From assembly GCA_002471665.1 (NCBI GenBank), contig DKQK01000074.1, positions 1 through 47,663 on the forward strand: 47,663 bases of DNA, in the 5' to 3' direction. The notes under the pieces are model-generated. The model was not told where the DNA came from, made no database searches, and saw nothing but the letters and a program-made list of their open reading frames with translations. Shown one piece after another: positions 35,596 through 43,564 of this stretch. The translations under genes and the position numbers were made by a program. How positions within the stretch are numbered: the first letter of the stretch is position 1; the number at the start of each line of letters is the position of its first letter. The DNA comes from Gammaproteobacteria bacterium UBA7310. Lineage in GTDB: Bacteria; Pseudomonadota; Gammaproteobacteria; Pseudomonadales; Ketobacteraceae.

Positions 35596-36831
35596 ATGCT
35601 TGAGTTTTTCAGCGAGTTTGTAAATCACCCCGAATTCTGGAAATACATCAGCATACCGTTTGTTGCTGCTGTCGTGGGATGGTCTACCAACTGGCTCGCT
35701 ATTCAGCTGACTTTCTATCCGGTCAATTTTTTCGGTATTCCGCCCTGGCTGGGCTGGCAGGGTATTATCCCCAAACGCGGCAAGAAAATGGCCGGCATTG
35801 TGGTGGAAAACACGCTCGACAAAATCAGCACCATGCAAGAGATTTTTGACGAGTTTGAACCGGATAAAATCGCCCACCACGTCATCAAGGTTGCCGACTC
35901 CCGCATTGAAGAGCTGACCGATGACATCATGACCGAACGCAATGCGGTGCTCTGGGAAAACCTGCCCAATGTATTGAAAAATCGCGCCTATGCCCGGGCC
36001 CGCCGCCAGCTGCCGGAAATGATGGACAACCTGATGGAGGACATGCACGCCAACATCGAGGATCTGATCGACCCGAAAGAGCTGATTATCAAGAAGCTTT
36101 CGGAAGACAAGAACATGCTCAACCGGGTGTTCTGGGAATGCGGCGAGACCGAATTCAAGTTTGTCATCAACTCCGGGGCCGTGTTCGGCTTCCTGTTCGG
36201 GGTGGCACAAATGTTCGTCTGGTGGTTCAGCAAAGAGTGGTGGATTCTCCCTGCCTTTGGCCTGCTGGTGGGCCTGGCCACCAACTGGCTGGCACTGAAC
36301 CTGATCTTCCGCCCCCTCAATCCCACCAAAATCACACCATTGGGACCCACAGTACAGGGCCTGTTCCTGAGCCGCCAGAATGCGGTTTCGGAAGTGTTCT
36401 GCCGCATCGTCACCGCAGAAATCCTCACCATCGGCCACATCATGAATGAGATTTTCCGCGGCCCCAAGGCGGATCGGGCCAAGGCCATGCTGAAAAAGCA
36501 CATGCGGCCGGTGATTGACGGCGGCATGGTCAAAACCGTCGCGCAACTTACCGTGGGGCCGGAAGGATTCGTGGACCTGAAACGAACAATCGAAGAAAAA
36601 ACCATCGAAATGTCCCTGGCTTCCTTTGATGACCCCATGTTCACCAAGGAGCGGGGTAAAGTAGTGGAACAAATGTTCCGCACCCGTATGCAGGCCATGT
36701 CCTCGGAAGAATTCCAGGATCTGCTGCGCCCCGCCTTTCAGGAAGATGAGTGGATTCTGATCACCATGGGGGGTGTACTGGGTCTGATGGCCGGGTTTGC
36801 CCAACTGTTCTTTATGTTCTCCGCCACGTGA
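35596..36831 (+). CDS. DUF445-family membrane protein, copy 1
   Basis: 411 aa. TM segments lie near residues 20-38, 195-212 and 218-240, with another at the C-terminus (about 388-408). The first carries GWSTNWLAIQLTFYP and the third ATNWLALNLIFRP, the internal repeat typical of DUF445. Long helical regions lie between. Function unknown. It is paralogous to the next gene: both have an AV-W-ENLP stretch and a QLT-GP stretch. The long antisense reading frame opposite it is a composition artefact. Confidence 0.9.
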   Translation: MLEFFSEFVNHPEFWKYISIPFVAAVVGWSTNWLAIQLTFYPVNFFGIPPWLGWQGIIPKRGKKMAGIVVENTLDKISTMQEIFDEFEPDKIAHHVIKVADSRIEELTDDIMTERNAVLWENLPNVLKNRAYARARRQLPEMMDNLMEDMHANIEDLIDPKELIIKKLSEDKNMLNRVFWECGETEFKFVINSGAVFGFLFGVAQMFVWWFSKEWWILPAFGLLVGLATNWLALNLIFRPLNPTKITPLGPTVQGLFLSRQNAVSEVFCRIVTAEILTIGHIMNEIFRGPKADRAKAMLKKHMRPVIDGGMVKTVAQLTVGPEGFVDLKRTIEEKTIEMSLASFDDPMFTKERGKVVEQMFRTRMQAMSSEEFQDLLRPAFQEDEWILITMGGVLGLMAGFAQLFFMFSAT

Positions 36832-36868
36832 AGCCATTGTTCTTTTTGACACAAAAAAACTACAATGC

Positions 36869-36912
36869 TGCCAACGCATGGATAGAGAAATTTGTCCTAC
36901 AATGCGTTGGCA
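36869..36912 (+). terminator. Long-loop stem after DUF445 gene 1
   Basis: TGCCAACGCAT (36869-36879) and ATGCGTTGGCA (36902-36912) form an 11-bp perfect stem around a 22-nt loop, followed by TTTT. It may end the first DUF445 transcript, though the large loop lowers confidence. A small CCCGG/CCGGG stem follows at 36931-36945. Confidence 0.45.
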
Positions 36913-37089
36913 TTTTAAGTATTATAAGAACCCGGTTTGACCGGGCTATCAGTGCCTGCTGAGCCAAATACAACGATAACGACAGGCATCCGATGCGCCA
37001 CGCCAGTTTAAGCTAAGGGTACCCCCTCAGGTTCCTACGCAGTTGGCTCTCCCAATAGATAAAGAGCGCACACATTAGGAGAAGAGTCC

Positions 37090-37119
37090 ATGACGCCTGG
37101 AGGTTTCGCGCAAGCATGA
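37090..37119 (+). CDS. Nine-residue leader ORF (uORF) before DUF445 gene 2
   Basis: ATG at 37090 encodes MTPGGFAQA and stops at TGA 37117-37119, which overlaps the ATG of the DUF445 gene (ATGA). It has the best ribosome binding site in the area (AGGAG, 37077-37081, 8 nt before its ATG). The main gene's own site is GGAGG inside the uORF, about 13 nt from its ATG. Translation of the second gene is therefore probably coupled to this leader. Confidence 0.55.
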   Translation: MTPGGFAQA

Positions 37120-38336
37120 GTGCGCTTTCCCCGGAAAATTTGATCGGCTACGTCCCCGTTATTCTGCCACTCGTACTGGCTGTAGCGGGCTGGTGCGTAC
37201 CCAATCTGGCACGCTTCCTGGCGCTTTGGCCCCGCTTTTTTGTGGGTGTGCGCCCCATGTTCGGCTGGCAAGGTTACTTCCATGCCAACAGCCCCCTGTA
37301 CGTCGACCACTGGTCAAAAGAGCTGCTGGAGAAGGTGTCCGGGCTACCCCAGATCTTTGAATACCTGGGGCCAGAGAAGATCATTACCCACCAACTGGCG
37401 AACCTGCGCCCCCAGATTGACGGCATTATTGACGATGTCATGAACGAAGATAACGCGGTGATGTGGGAGAACCTGCCGGTTCTGGTGAAGAACCGTTTTT
37501 ACCTGCGCGCCCATCGTCTGCTCCCCCGAATTATTGACGACATTATCGAAGAGCTGGGTGATGGCCTGAGCCGCATGCTGTCGTACCAGCGCCTGCTGGA
37601 ATACGCGGAAAAGCAGAACCCGGGCACCCTGCGCCGCATCTACGATTTACTCAGTGCGCACACTTTTAACAGCATGGCGAGATTCTGCGCCATTATGGGC
37701 TTCGTCGCCGGCTGTATTCAGTTACTGATTGCCATACTCCTGCAGTCAAGCAGTATTGAGTACTGGGTGATCAGCAGCGCCTTTGTTGTCTTTTACTTCT
37801 TCTGGATTTGCCAACACTGGATTCAGTACCCGTACAAACCCATCAAATTGGGCCGCTGGCAAGTTCGCAGCCCCTATACCCGGTTCCGCACAGAGCAGGA
37901 CCAGGCATTGGCGGAACTGTTGGCCCAGTCCGTACTGTCCATCCAGAATATCTTCAACACACTGCTCAACGGCAGTGGTTCCCGGCGCACCCACACCATT
38001 ATTCGCAAGCGGGTGGCCATTTTGGTGGAAGACATAAACGTCAGAACGTTCGTGCAGCTGACCATGGGGCCCATCGGTTATCTCGAGCTGAAGAACACCC
38101 TGACCGACAAGCTGACCGAGTCCATCATTGAGCCCCTGGAAGAAGAGCATTTCAATCGCGAACGCAGCACCCTGGTGCAGCACCACCTTAAACAGCGGTT
38201 GGCAGCGCTGCCGGACGCCGTGTTTTTCGCGCAACTGAAACGTATTCTGGAACCACTCTCCATCATCGGTGGGGTTGGCGGCTTCCTGTTAGGCGCCAGT
38301 GCCGGGGTACTGCAATGGCTGCTACTCTATTTCTAA
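37116..38336 (+). CDS. DUF445-family membrane protein, copy 2
   Basis: 406 aa. Hydrophobic segments lie near residues 10-35, 190-210, 215-235 and 385-405. It keeps the family core (NAVMWENLPVLVKN, QLTMGPIGYLELKN) shared with copy 1 but has lost its GWSTNWLAIQL motif; here the first helix reads AGWCVPNLARFLALWP. The pair looks like an old tandem duplication that diverged. Its start is coupled to a leader ORF. The function is unknown. Confidence 0.88.
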   Translation: MSALSPENLIGYVPVILPLVLAVAGWCVPNLARFLALWPRFFVGVRPMFGWQGYFHANSPLYVDHWSKELLEKVSGLPQIFEYLGPEKIITHQLANLRPQIDGIIDDVMNEDNAVMWENLPVLVKNRFYLRAHRLLPRIIDDIIEELGDGLSRMLSYQRLLEYAEKQNPGTLRRIYDLLSAHTFNSMARFCAIMGFVAGCIQLLIAILLQSSSIEYWVISSAFVVFYFFWICQHWIQYPYKPIKLGRWQVRSPYTRFRTEQDQALAELLAQSVLSIQNIFNTLLNGSGSRRTHTIIRKRVAILVEDINVRTFVQLTMGPIGYLELKNTLTDKLTESIIEPLEEEHFNRERSTLVQHHLKQRLAALPDAVFFAQLKRILEPLSIIGGVGGFLLGASAGVLQWLLLYF

Positions 38337-38387
38337 TGCCCGGGTACCCGGCCGCGGCTCTCATCAACAGACATAGGTAAAGCCACC

Positions 38388-38954
38388 ATGCCAAAGGCGT
38401 GTGACATAAAAAAAGGAGCGGTTGTCTCCATCAATGATCAACCTTACATTGTTAAACAGATCGAAGTGCGCAACCCGTCAGCCCGGGGCGCCGCCACCCT
38501 CTACAAGATGCGCTTCGCCCATGCCCAAACCCACCAAAAGCACGAAGCCACCTTTACTGGTGACGATCTGCTAAAGCCGGTGGACTTCAGCCGCCGGGAG
38601 GTGCAATTTCTGTATCAGGAAGGCGACAGCTATATTTTCATGGACAAGGAAAATTACAGCCAGCATCCTCTGGACCGTGACACACTGGAAGATCAGATTC
38701 CCTACCTCAGCGATAACCTGGATGGCATTTACGGGCTCATCGTGGAAGAACACTGTGTGGGGATCGAGCTGCCGCAAACGGTGATCCTGGAAATAGTGGA
38801 AACCGCCCCCAATATGAAGAACGCATCCGCCACCAATCGCACCAAACCAGCAACCCTGAATACCGGGCTGGAGGTTCAGGTGCCGGAGTACATTGAGAGC
38901 GGCGAGCATATCAAGGTCAACACGGTCACCGGTAAATTCATGTCCCGTGCCTGA
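38388..38954 (+). CDS. yeiP: Elongation factor P-like protein EfpL (YeiP)
   Basis: 188 aa. It is a three-domain EF-P paralogue. The KOW-like domain I carries NPSARGAATLYK with Arg33 at the tip where EF-P has its modified Lys; E. coli EfpL also has Arg33. The C-terminal OB domain ends GEHIKVNTVTGKFMSRA. EfpL helps ribosomes through certain stalling motifs. AGGT precedes the ATG at 38388. The next ORF starts inside its last codons. Confidence 0.95.
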   Translation: MPKACDIKKGAVVSINDQPYIVKQIEVRNPSARGAATLYKMRFAHAQTHQKHEATFTGDDLLKPVDFSRREVQFLYQEGDSYIFMDKENYSQHPLDRDTLEDQIPYLSDNLDGIYGLIVEEHCVGIELPQTVILEIVETAPNMKNASATNRTKPATLNTGLEVQVPEYIESGEHIKVNTVTGKFMSRA

Positions 38955-39213
38955 CCAGCACCCCAAGTTACCGCGGGTGGCCTGCGCGCTGCCCCTGCCC
39001 ACCAGAATCAGGCGGGGGCAACACTATTGGTGGTGCAGTTGCGGCCTGAGTCAACAACAGCCGTTCTGTGATGGCAGCCACCAGGGCACCGGTTTCCAAC
39101 CGGTTAAAATCACAGCAGAAAAAAACGAAATCTACTTTTTCTGTGGTTGCAAACGCAGCACCCAGGGTCCGCTCTGCGATGGCAGAAGCCACCAATCCGC
39201 CACCGAAGACTAA
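38947..39213 (+). CDS. CDGSH-type iron-sulphur protein with two motifs
   Basis: 88 aa from a GTG at 38947. Two C-x-C...C-x2-H cluster sites are visible: CSCGLSQQQPFCDGSH, and CGCKRSTQGPLCDGRSH, the second with an extra Arg before the last Ser-His. Each should bind a [2Fe-2S] cluster in the mitoNEET manner. The start is not certain: the GTG overlaps the end of yeiP by 8 nt and has no clear ribosome binding site. It overlaps the convergent esterase gene by 4 nt. Confidence 0.8.
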   Translation: MPDQHPKLPRVACALPLPTRIRRGQHYWWCSCGLSQQQPFCDGSHQGTGFQPVKITAEKNEIYFFCGCKRSTQGPLCDGRSHQSATED

Positions 39214-40367
39214 TCTGCCAGACACTGATAAAGCGCATCCACCAGAGCCCGTGGCCTTGGGTCAATCAGCACATAGGGGCCCATTTGGTTCATCGCATAC
39301 CCGAAGCCCAGTTCACGGTCCGGATCGGCAAATGCCAACGCGCCCCCTGCGCCGGGATGGCCAAATGCGTTGGGCCCGGGGCCAAACTCTGCTTCGATGC
39401 TGCCAGGCTGCTGCAGCATAAAACCCGGTCCAAAACGAGTGGTGGTCAGCAGCACGGGATCCTCGCCTTTACTTTCTTCACGATAGCAATGGGCAATCGA
39501 TGCATCCGTAAGCACACCTTCCCTGCCGGCCACCTTGCCAAACAGCGTCGCTAACGCAGCGGCGGTGGCGTGCAAATTGGCTGAAGGAATTTCCGCTCTG
39601 CGCCAGGCTTCCGTATTGGCACCATTCATGATGGTCAGGGGATTGGTCAATGCCGCCGCCGTCAGGCTGCCGGGGTGGGTCATCACATGGTTAAACAAAC
39701 TCACACGCCCGGGTGCCGGCAACTGGCTGGCCGCCTGCAACTCTGCAATGCGGGAGAAGTCCTGCTCAGCCACACCAAAACACATATCCAAACCCAATGG
39801 CCCGGCAAGCTCTTCACGCAGGAACTCGCCCACCGATATGCCCACTGCGCGACGGAACACCTCCCCCACCAGCCAGCCATAACTGATCATGTGATACCCG
39901 TGCTGGGTGCCGGGTTCCCACCAGGGTTCCTCGCTGGCCAGGGTACTGGTCATGCGTTCCCAGTCATAAAGTGCCTCCCCCGGCAACGGGGTTTTCATGG
40001 CGGGCTGCCCGGCCTTATGGTTAAGCAGCCATTTTACCAGGGTCCGCTGCTTGCCCTGACAACCATACTCCGGCCAATAATCGGCAACCGGCCGCTCCAG
40101 ATCCAGCCCCCCCAGTTCCACGGCTTTGTGTACACACAAGGCTGTAACCGCCTTACTCACTGAAAATACATTCACTAGCGTATCCTGCTGCCAGGCATTC
40201 CCTTCCTGATTCGCCCTGCCCGCCCACAGGTTGACAGTCAGCTCCCCTTCCACATAAACCGCACAGGATGAGCCGGCCTCGCCGGATGACTCGAACAATT
40301 CTGCAAACGCCTCTTTAACGGGTTCAAAACCCGCTGCGCACTGGCCGTGTATTTCAATAGTTGGCAT
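39210..40367 (-). CDS. Serine hydrolase of the beta-lactamase/esterase (EstB) family
   Basis: 385 aa. The nucleophile motif S-x-x-K is in VFSVSKAVTALC. A Tyr in HGYHMISYGWLVGEVFRR fills the second position. WAGRANQEG, then WLLNHKAGQ and FGHPGAGG are typical of class C-like esterases. There is no signal peptide, so it is probably a cytosolic esterase rather than a penicillin-binding enzyme. The ATG at 40367 is clear. The convergent stop overlaps the CDGSH gene. Confidence 0.9.
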   Translation of the reverse strand: MPTIEIHGQCAAGFEPVKEAFAELFESSGEAGSSCAVYVEGELTVNLWAGRANQEGNAWQQDTLVNVFSVSKAVTALCVHKAVELGGLDLERPVADYWPEYGCQGKQRTLVKWLLNHKAGQPAMKTPLPGEALYDWERMTSTLASEEPWWEPGTQHGYHMISYGWLVGEVFRRAVGISVGEFLREELAGPLGLDMCFGVAEQDFSRIAELQAASQLPAPGRVSLFNHVMTHPGSLTAAALTNPLTIMNGANTEAWRRAEIPSANLHATAAALATLFGKVAGREGVLTDASIAHCYREESKGEDPVLLTTTRFGPGFMLQQPGSIEAEFGPGPNAFGHPGAGGALAFADPDRELGFGYAMNQMGPYVLIDPRPRALVDALYQCLAD

Positions 40368-40440
40368 AGTGTTTCCGATACTGATGAAAAAAGTGAATGT
40401 GTTAGGATTGATCGTCCATTAAAAACCAAGGTGTTACTAC

Positions 40441-40812
40441 ATGCAAAACCCACCGGGCGGCCTGTATTCCATCTCATCCCTGCAACGCATAGCGTATTTG
40501 CTGGATGACCAGTTTAAAGTGCCCTTTACCCAATATCGACTGGGCTGGGACTTCATATTGGGCCTGATACCGGTGGCCGGTGATCTGTTAACGGCCATGG
40601 TGTCCCTTTTCATACTCTTTGCGGCCCGAAAACATGGCATTCGCGGTAGCGTAATGTGGAAAATGCTGGGTAACATAGTGCTGGACTTTCTCATTGGCCT
40701 GATACCCATCATTGGTGATTTTCTGGATGCCGGCTTCAAGGCCAACGCCAAAAACATTAAATTGCTACTGACAGCCATTGAAAACAAACAGGACCAGGAC
40801 TTGCAGAACTAA
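40441..40812 (+). CDS. DUF4112-family membrane protein
   Basis: 123 aa. The two hydrophobic segments contain the repeated motif LGLIPVAGDLLTAM and IGLIPIIGDFLDAGFKAN, diagnostic of DUF4112. The N-terminus RIAYLLDDQFKVPFTQYRLGWD fits as well. Function unknown. It diverges from the esterase gene and is followed by a coiled-coil TM gene on the same strand. Confidence 0.92.
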   Translation: MQNPPGGLYSISSLQRIAYLLDDQFKVPFTQYRLGWDFILGLIPVAGDLLTAMVSLFILFAARKHGIRGSVMWKMLGNIVLDFLIGLIPIIGDFLDAGFKANAKNIKLLLTAIENKQDQDLQN

Positions 40813-40920
40813 GGTCTTTACCCATACTCAAATTACGGTAGTATCAAGAAGCACCTGTCTCACCAGACCAGCAGTAACCGGGCGGCTTGCCTCAATAACA
40901 AAAACAACGGCACTCAGGTT

Positions 40921-41427
40921 ATGAAATCACCCAAATCCACACCCTGCCTAACCCCGCAGGATGATATAGACCCGGCCCTCAGCCGGAAGCTGTCTTCCCT
41001 GAAAGACCGACTTGCATTCGATATCGAACGTCAATTTGAGTCTCTGCATGACGAACTGCTCCATGAACTGGAGGATTTCGTAAAGAAAAATGACAGAATA
41101 CAGAATGCATCCCCAACAGGCGCCCTGAGCAGCCTTGTGCATACGGTCACCGACAGCAAAATTCATCAGATGAACCTGGAGCTGAGGCAATACATGACCG
41201 CAAAGATGGATGCCCTGCTGCAGGATATAAACGATGAACAACAGGCTTTTCAGCAGCGTATCCAGCTGGAGCTCGACCAGCGGCTGGCCACTTCTGCTGT
41301 GTACAAACACCCTACGGGCAGGTGGTGGTACCGTGTGGCCGGCCGCCCCCGTGCGGAAGCCTGGATCAGCCTTCCGGCGTTGATTGCCGGTACGGCGCTC
41401 CTGATAGTGCTGATTTCCTGGCCATAG
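40921..41427 (+). CDS. Coiled-coil protein with C-terminal TM anchor, 168 aa
   Basis: I do not recognise the family. Residues about 15-130 are helical and heptad-rich (FDIERQFESLHDELLHELEDF). A basic linker (RWWYRVAGRPRAEAW) leads to one C-terminal TM helix (about residues 148-166). The same layout of soluble part plus C-terminal anchor occurs in the next gene, a response regulator, so the two might meet at the membrane (inference). The ATG has a weak ribosome binding site. Confidence 0.75.
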   Translation: MKSPKSTPCLTPQDDIDPALSRKLSSLKDRLAFDIERQFESLHDELLHELEDFVKKNDRIQNASPTGALSSLVHTVTDSKIHQMNLELRQYMTAKMDALLQDINDEQQAFQQRIQLELDQRLATSAVYKHPTGRWWYRVAGRPRAEAWISLPALIAGTALLIVLISWP

Positions 41428-41621
41428 TGACGCAAAACGCTGTAAATCGGGTCTTTCCCAACCCCGGGAACGGCAAAAAATCACAAAAGCGCACATCGCT
41501 ATGGCAAGCTTTGTCATAGTTTACAATAATTTATATCCAAGCTGTGTCGGGCAGAAACTATATTTCCGTATATACTGGATGGTATGCCCTTTTCGTCAAT
41601 GCGTCTTAAGAAGAAGTGCCC

Positions 41622-42638
41622 ATGTCAATCAAACATGCATTGGTGGTAGATGATTCAAAATCTGCCCGTTTTTCGTTGAAGAAACTACTGCAACAGCAGG
41701 ATATCAAAACGGATTTTGCGGAATCTGCCGGTGATGCACTCAATTACCTGTCCAGCAACTCCCCCGACATTATCTTTATGGATCATCTGATGCCGGGCAT
41801 GGATGGGTTTGAGGCGACCAAAGCCATCAAATCCAACCCGGATACCAAAGACATTCCGGTCATCATGTGTACATCCAAAGAAGGCAATGACTACGCACAG
41901 CAGGCCATCGCCATTGGTGCTTACGCCATTCTGCCGAAGCCCGCGCCAGCGGCCACCTTGGCGGCCATTTTGAACCGGCTGGACCCCAACACCGCGGCCA
42001 AAGAAGAGGCCAAATCCGCCGAAGCCAAGCCCACACAATCGCAAAGTGTGGGCGTTAGTGCCCGGGTGGTTGAGAATATGGTACGCAAGGTGCTGGATGA
42101 CAAATTCGAATCATTCCAGAAAAGCCTCTCCGACAGCATTCGCTCCACCATTCTGGACGAAATGAAGCTGGAGCTGGAGCGGGCCAAATCGGACCTGAAA
42201 GCGGAATTCAACAACCGCATGGACAACCAGATTCGCGAACAGGGCACCAGCATCAGTCAACGCGTGGCCGCAGAACTGATCGATGGTCGGTTGGAAGAGG
42301 TGAATAAAAAGGTCAGCGCCCTGGTGGACTCCAGTAGGGGTACCATCGAACAGGCACTGGAAGCCACCCGCCGCCCTGCCCCGGAATTAATTGAGGAAGT
42401 AAAAAAGGTCGCACAGTTCACCTCTGCGGCGACCGCCGGTGAAGCTGCCAAAGAAGCCGCTGAAGACATTAGCCGTTCCGTCGCTCAGGATGTGGCGCAA
42501 CAGGAACTGGGGGATCTCAAAATCAGCATTCAGGAGCAGATGACCGAAGCGCTGAGCAGCAAAATCAACACCGGAAAAATGTTGGGCCTGGCCGGACTGC
42601 TGTGTGGCATTACCGCCATTGTATTGAGCCTGATTTAA
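41622..42638 (+). CDS. Response regulator with coiled coil and C-terminal membrane anchor
   Basis: 338 aa. The receiver domain (about residues 1-120) has all key residues: Asp10 and Asp11, phospho-acceptor Asp54 (FMDHLMPGMDG), Thr84 (MCTSKE) and Lys106 (LPKPAP). About 170 residues of coiled coil follow, then a TM helix at the extreme C-terminus (KMLGLAGLLCGITAIVLSLI). There is no DNA-binding or enzyme domain. I chose ATG 41622 after AAGAAG; a GTG two codons upstream is less likely. No histidine kinase is adjacent. Confidence 0.92.
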   Translation: MSIKHALVVDDSKSARFSLKKLLQQQDIKTDFAESAGDALNYLSSNSPDIIFMDHLMPGMDGFEATKAIKSNPDTKDIPVIMCTSKEGNDYAQQAIAIGAYAILPKPAPAATLAAILNRLDPNTAAKEEAKSAEAKPTQSQSVGVSARVVENMVRKVLDDKFESFQKSLSDSIRSTILDEMKLELERAKSDLKAEFNNRMDNQIREQGTSISQRVAAELIDGRLEEVNKKVSALVDSSRGTIEQALEATRRPAPELIEEVKKVAQFTSAATAGEAAKEAAEDISRSVAQDVAQQELGDLKISIQEQMTEALSSKINTGKMLGLAGLLCGITAIVLSLI

Positions 42639-42661
42639 ATCTCAAACAGGCGCTTTAAAGA

Positions 42662-42691
42662 CAAAAAAAAGGCTGCAGTGGGCTGCAGCCT
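42662..42691 (-). terminator. Intrinsic terminator for the LexA-like gene
   Basis: AGGCTGCAG (42670-42678) and CTGCAGCCT (42683-42691) pair around TGGG. On the minus strand the stem is followed by eight Ts, so it ends transcripts of the LexA-like gene. It lies about 115 nt after that stop. Confidence 0.88.
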
Positions 42692-42804
42692 AACGAGGCA
42701 GTAAAAATTGATGGGTGTCGATTTTACTGCGCGAGAAACCTTTCCATATTGTTAAAAAATCATTTAAACAAAATCATCAGACAGAGCAATCCAATACCAA
42801 GCCA

Positions 42805-43440
42805 TCAATGCAACCGGTTGCGCTCACGAATAACACCGACGAACAAACCTTCCACCACCAACGCTTCAGGCGCCACCATAATCGGTTCATAACAGGAGTT
42901 TTCCGGCATTAGCGCCACCTGACTGCCTGCCAGCTTCAGGCGCTTCACTGTCACTTCATTATCCACCCGGGCCACGATGATCTTGCCCTCTCCCACATTG
43001 TCGGTTTTGCGGACTGCGATCAGATCACCATCCAGAATTCCGGCATCTTTCATACTGTCGCCTCGAACCCGCAATAAGTAAGTGGGACGTTCACGGAACA
43101 TATTGAGCGGCAGTGACAGTTGACCTTGATGATTCTCAATGGCTTCGATAGGCACACCGGCGGCAACCGACCCAACCACCGGCAAAGTGACCCATTGCTC
43201 CACCGCCACCAGACGCTCATCCGCATCCCAGGCCACCAGGCTCCAGCGTTGCAGGTCTGCCAACAAATCAGCCTCAAACAACGGGGCGCCCTGTACCTGA
43301 TCCCGATCCGGCCAGCGCCCCCGTTCAGCGTGAAACTCTGCAATCCAATGCATCAACTGGGCATGGGACAGGGATACATCTGACAATTGAGCAACGTAGG
43401 GGGAGCTGTTGTGGACACTGGACGAAGCGGTGGATTTCAT
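42805..43440 (-). CDS. LexA-like S24-family repressor/protease
   Basis: 211 aa. The C-terminal domain is a complete S24 self-cleaving peptidase: cleavage site Ala94-Gly95 in GSVAAGVPIEA, Ser129 in RGDSMKDAG and Lys166 in EVTVKRL. The N-terminal 90 residues fit LexA only loosely: after LMHWIAEFHAERGRWPDR the usual recognition-helix region is shorter and lacks the conserved SSVHRHL-type helix, and there is a 25-residue Ser-rich extension. GAGGAG precedes the ATG. It shares one SOS box with dinB across about 125 nt. It may be a LexA paralogue with altered DNA binding, or an elongated UmuD-like protein. Confidence 0.85.
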   Translation of the reverse strand: MKSTASSSVHNSSPYVAQLSDVSLSHAQLMHWIAEFHAERGRWPDRDQVQGAPLFEADLLADLQRWSLVAWDADERLVAVEQWVTLPVVGSVAAGVPIEAIENHQGQLSLPLNMFRERPTYLLRVRGDSMKDAGILDGDLIAVRKTDNVGEGKIIVARVDNEVTVKRLKLAGSQVALMPENSCYEPIMVAPEALVVEGLFVGVIRERNRLH

Positions 43441-43494
43441 GATGTTTTCTCCTCAACCCTGGGGATCAGAACGGGGGTTTCCCCAAATCATTTT

Positions 43495-43514
43495 TACTGT
43501 ATACTTTTACAGTA
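43495..43514. promoter_or_regulatory. LexA (SOS) box
   Basis: TACTGTATACTTTTACAGTA matches the E. coli consensus pattern with CTG-N10-CAG and the flanking TA bases intact. It sits 51 nt before the dinB ATG and 55 nt before the LexA-like ATG, near the middle of the divergent promoter region. A TATATT at 43513-43518 could be the dinB -10. Both genes should be SOS-induced. Confidence 0.92.
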
Positions 43515-43564
43515 TATTAACCCAGTGGGTTTGGCAAAGATTTTTTTGAAAAAATAACCGTGCC

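Noticed and set aside
35575..36879. 434-codon reading frame on the minus strand opposite DUF445 gene 1
   Set aside because: Its composition (rich in His, Gly, Gln and Phe) and its match to the antisense of a clear DUF445 gene mark it as a shadow.
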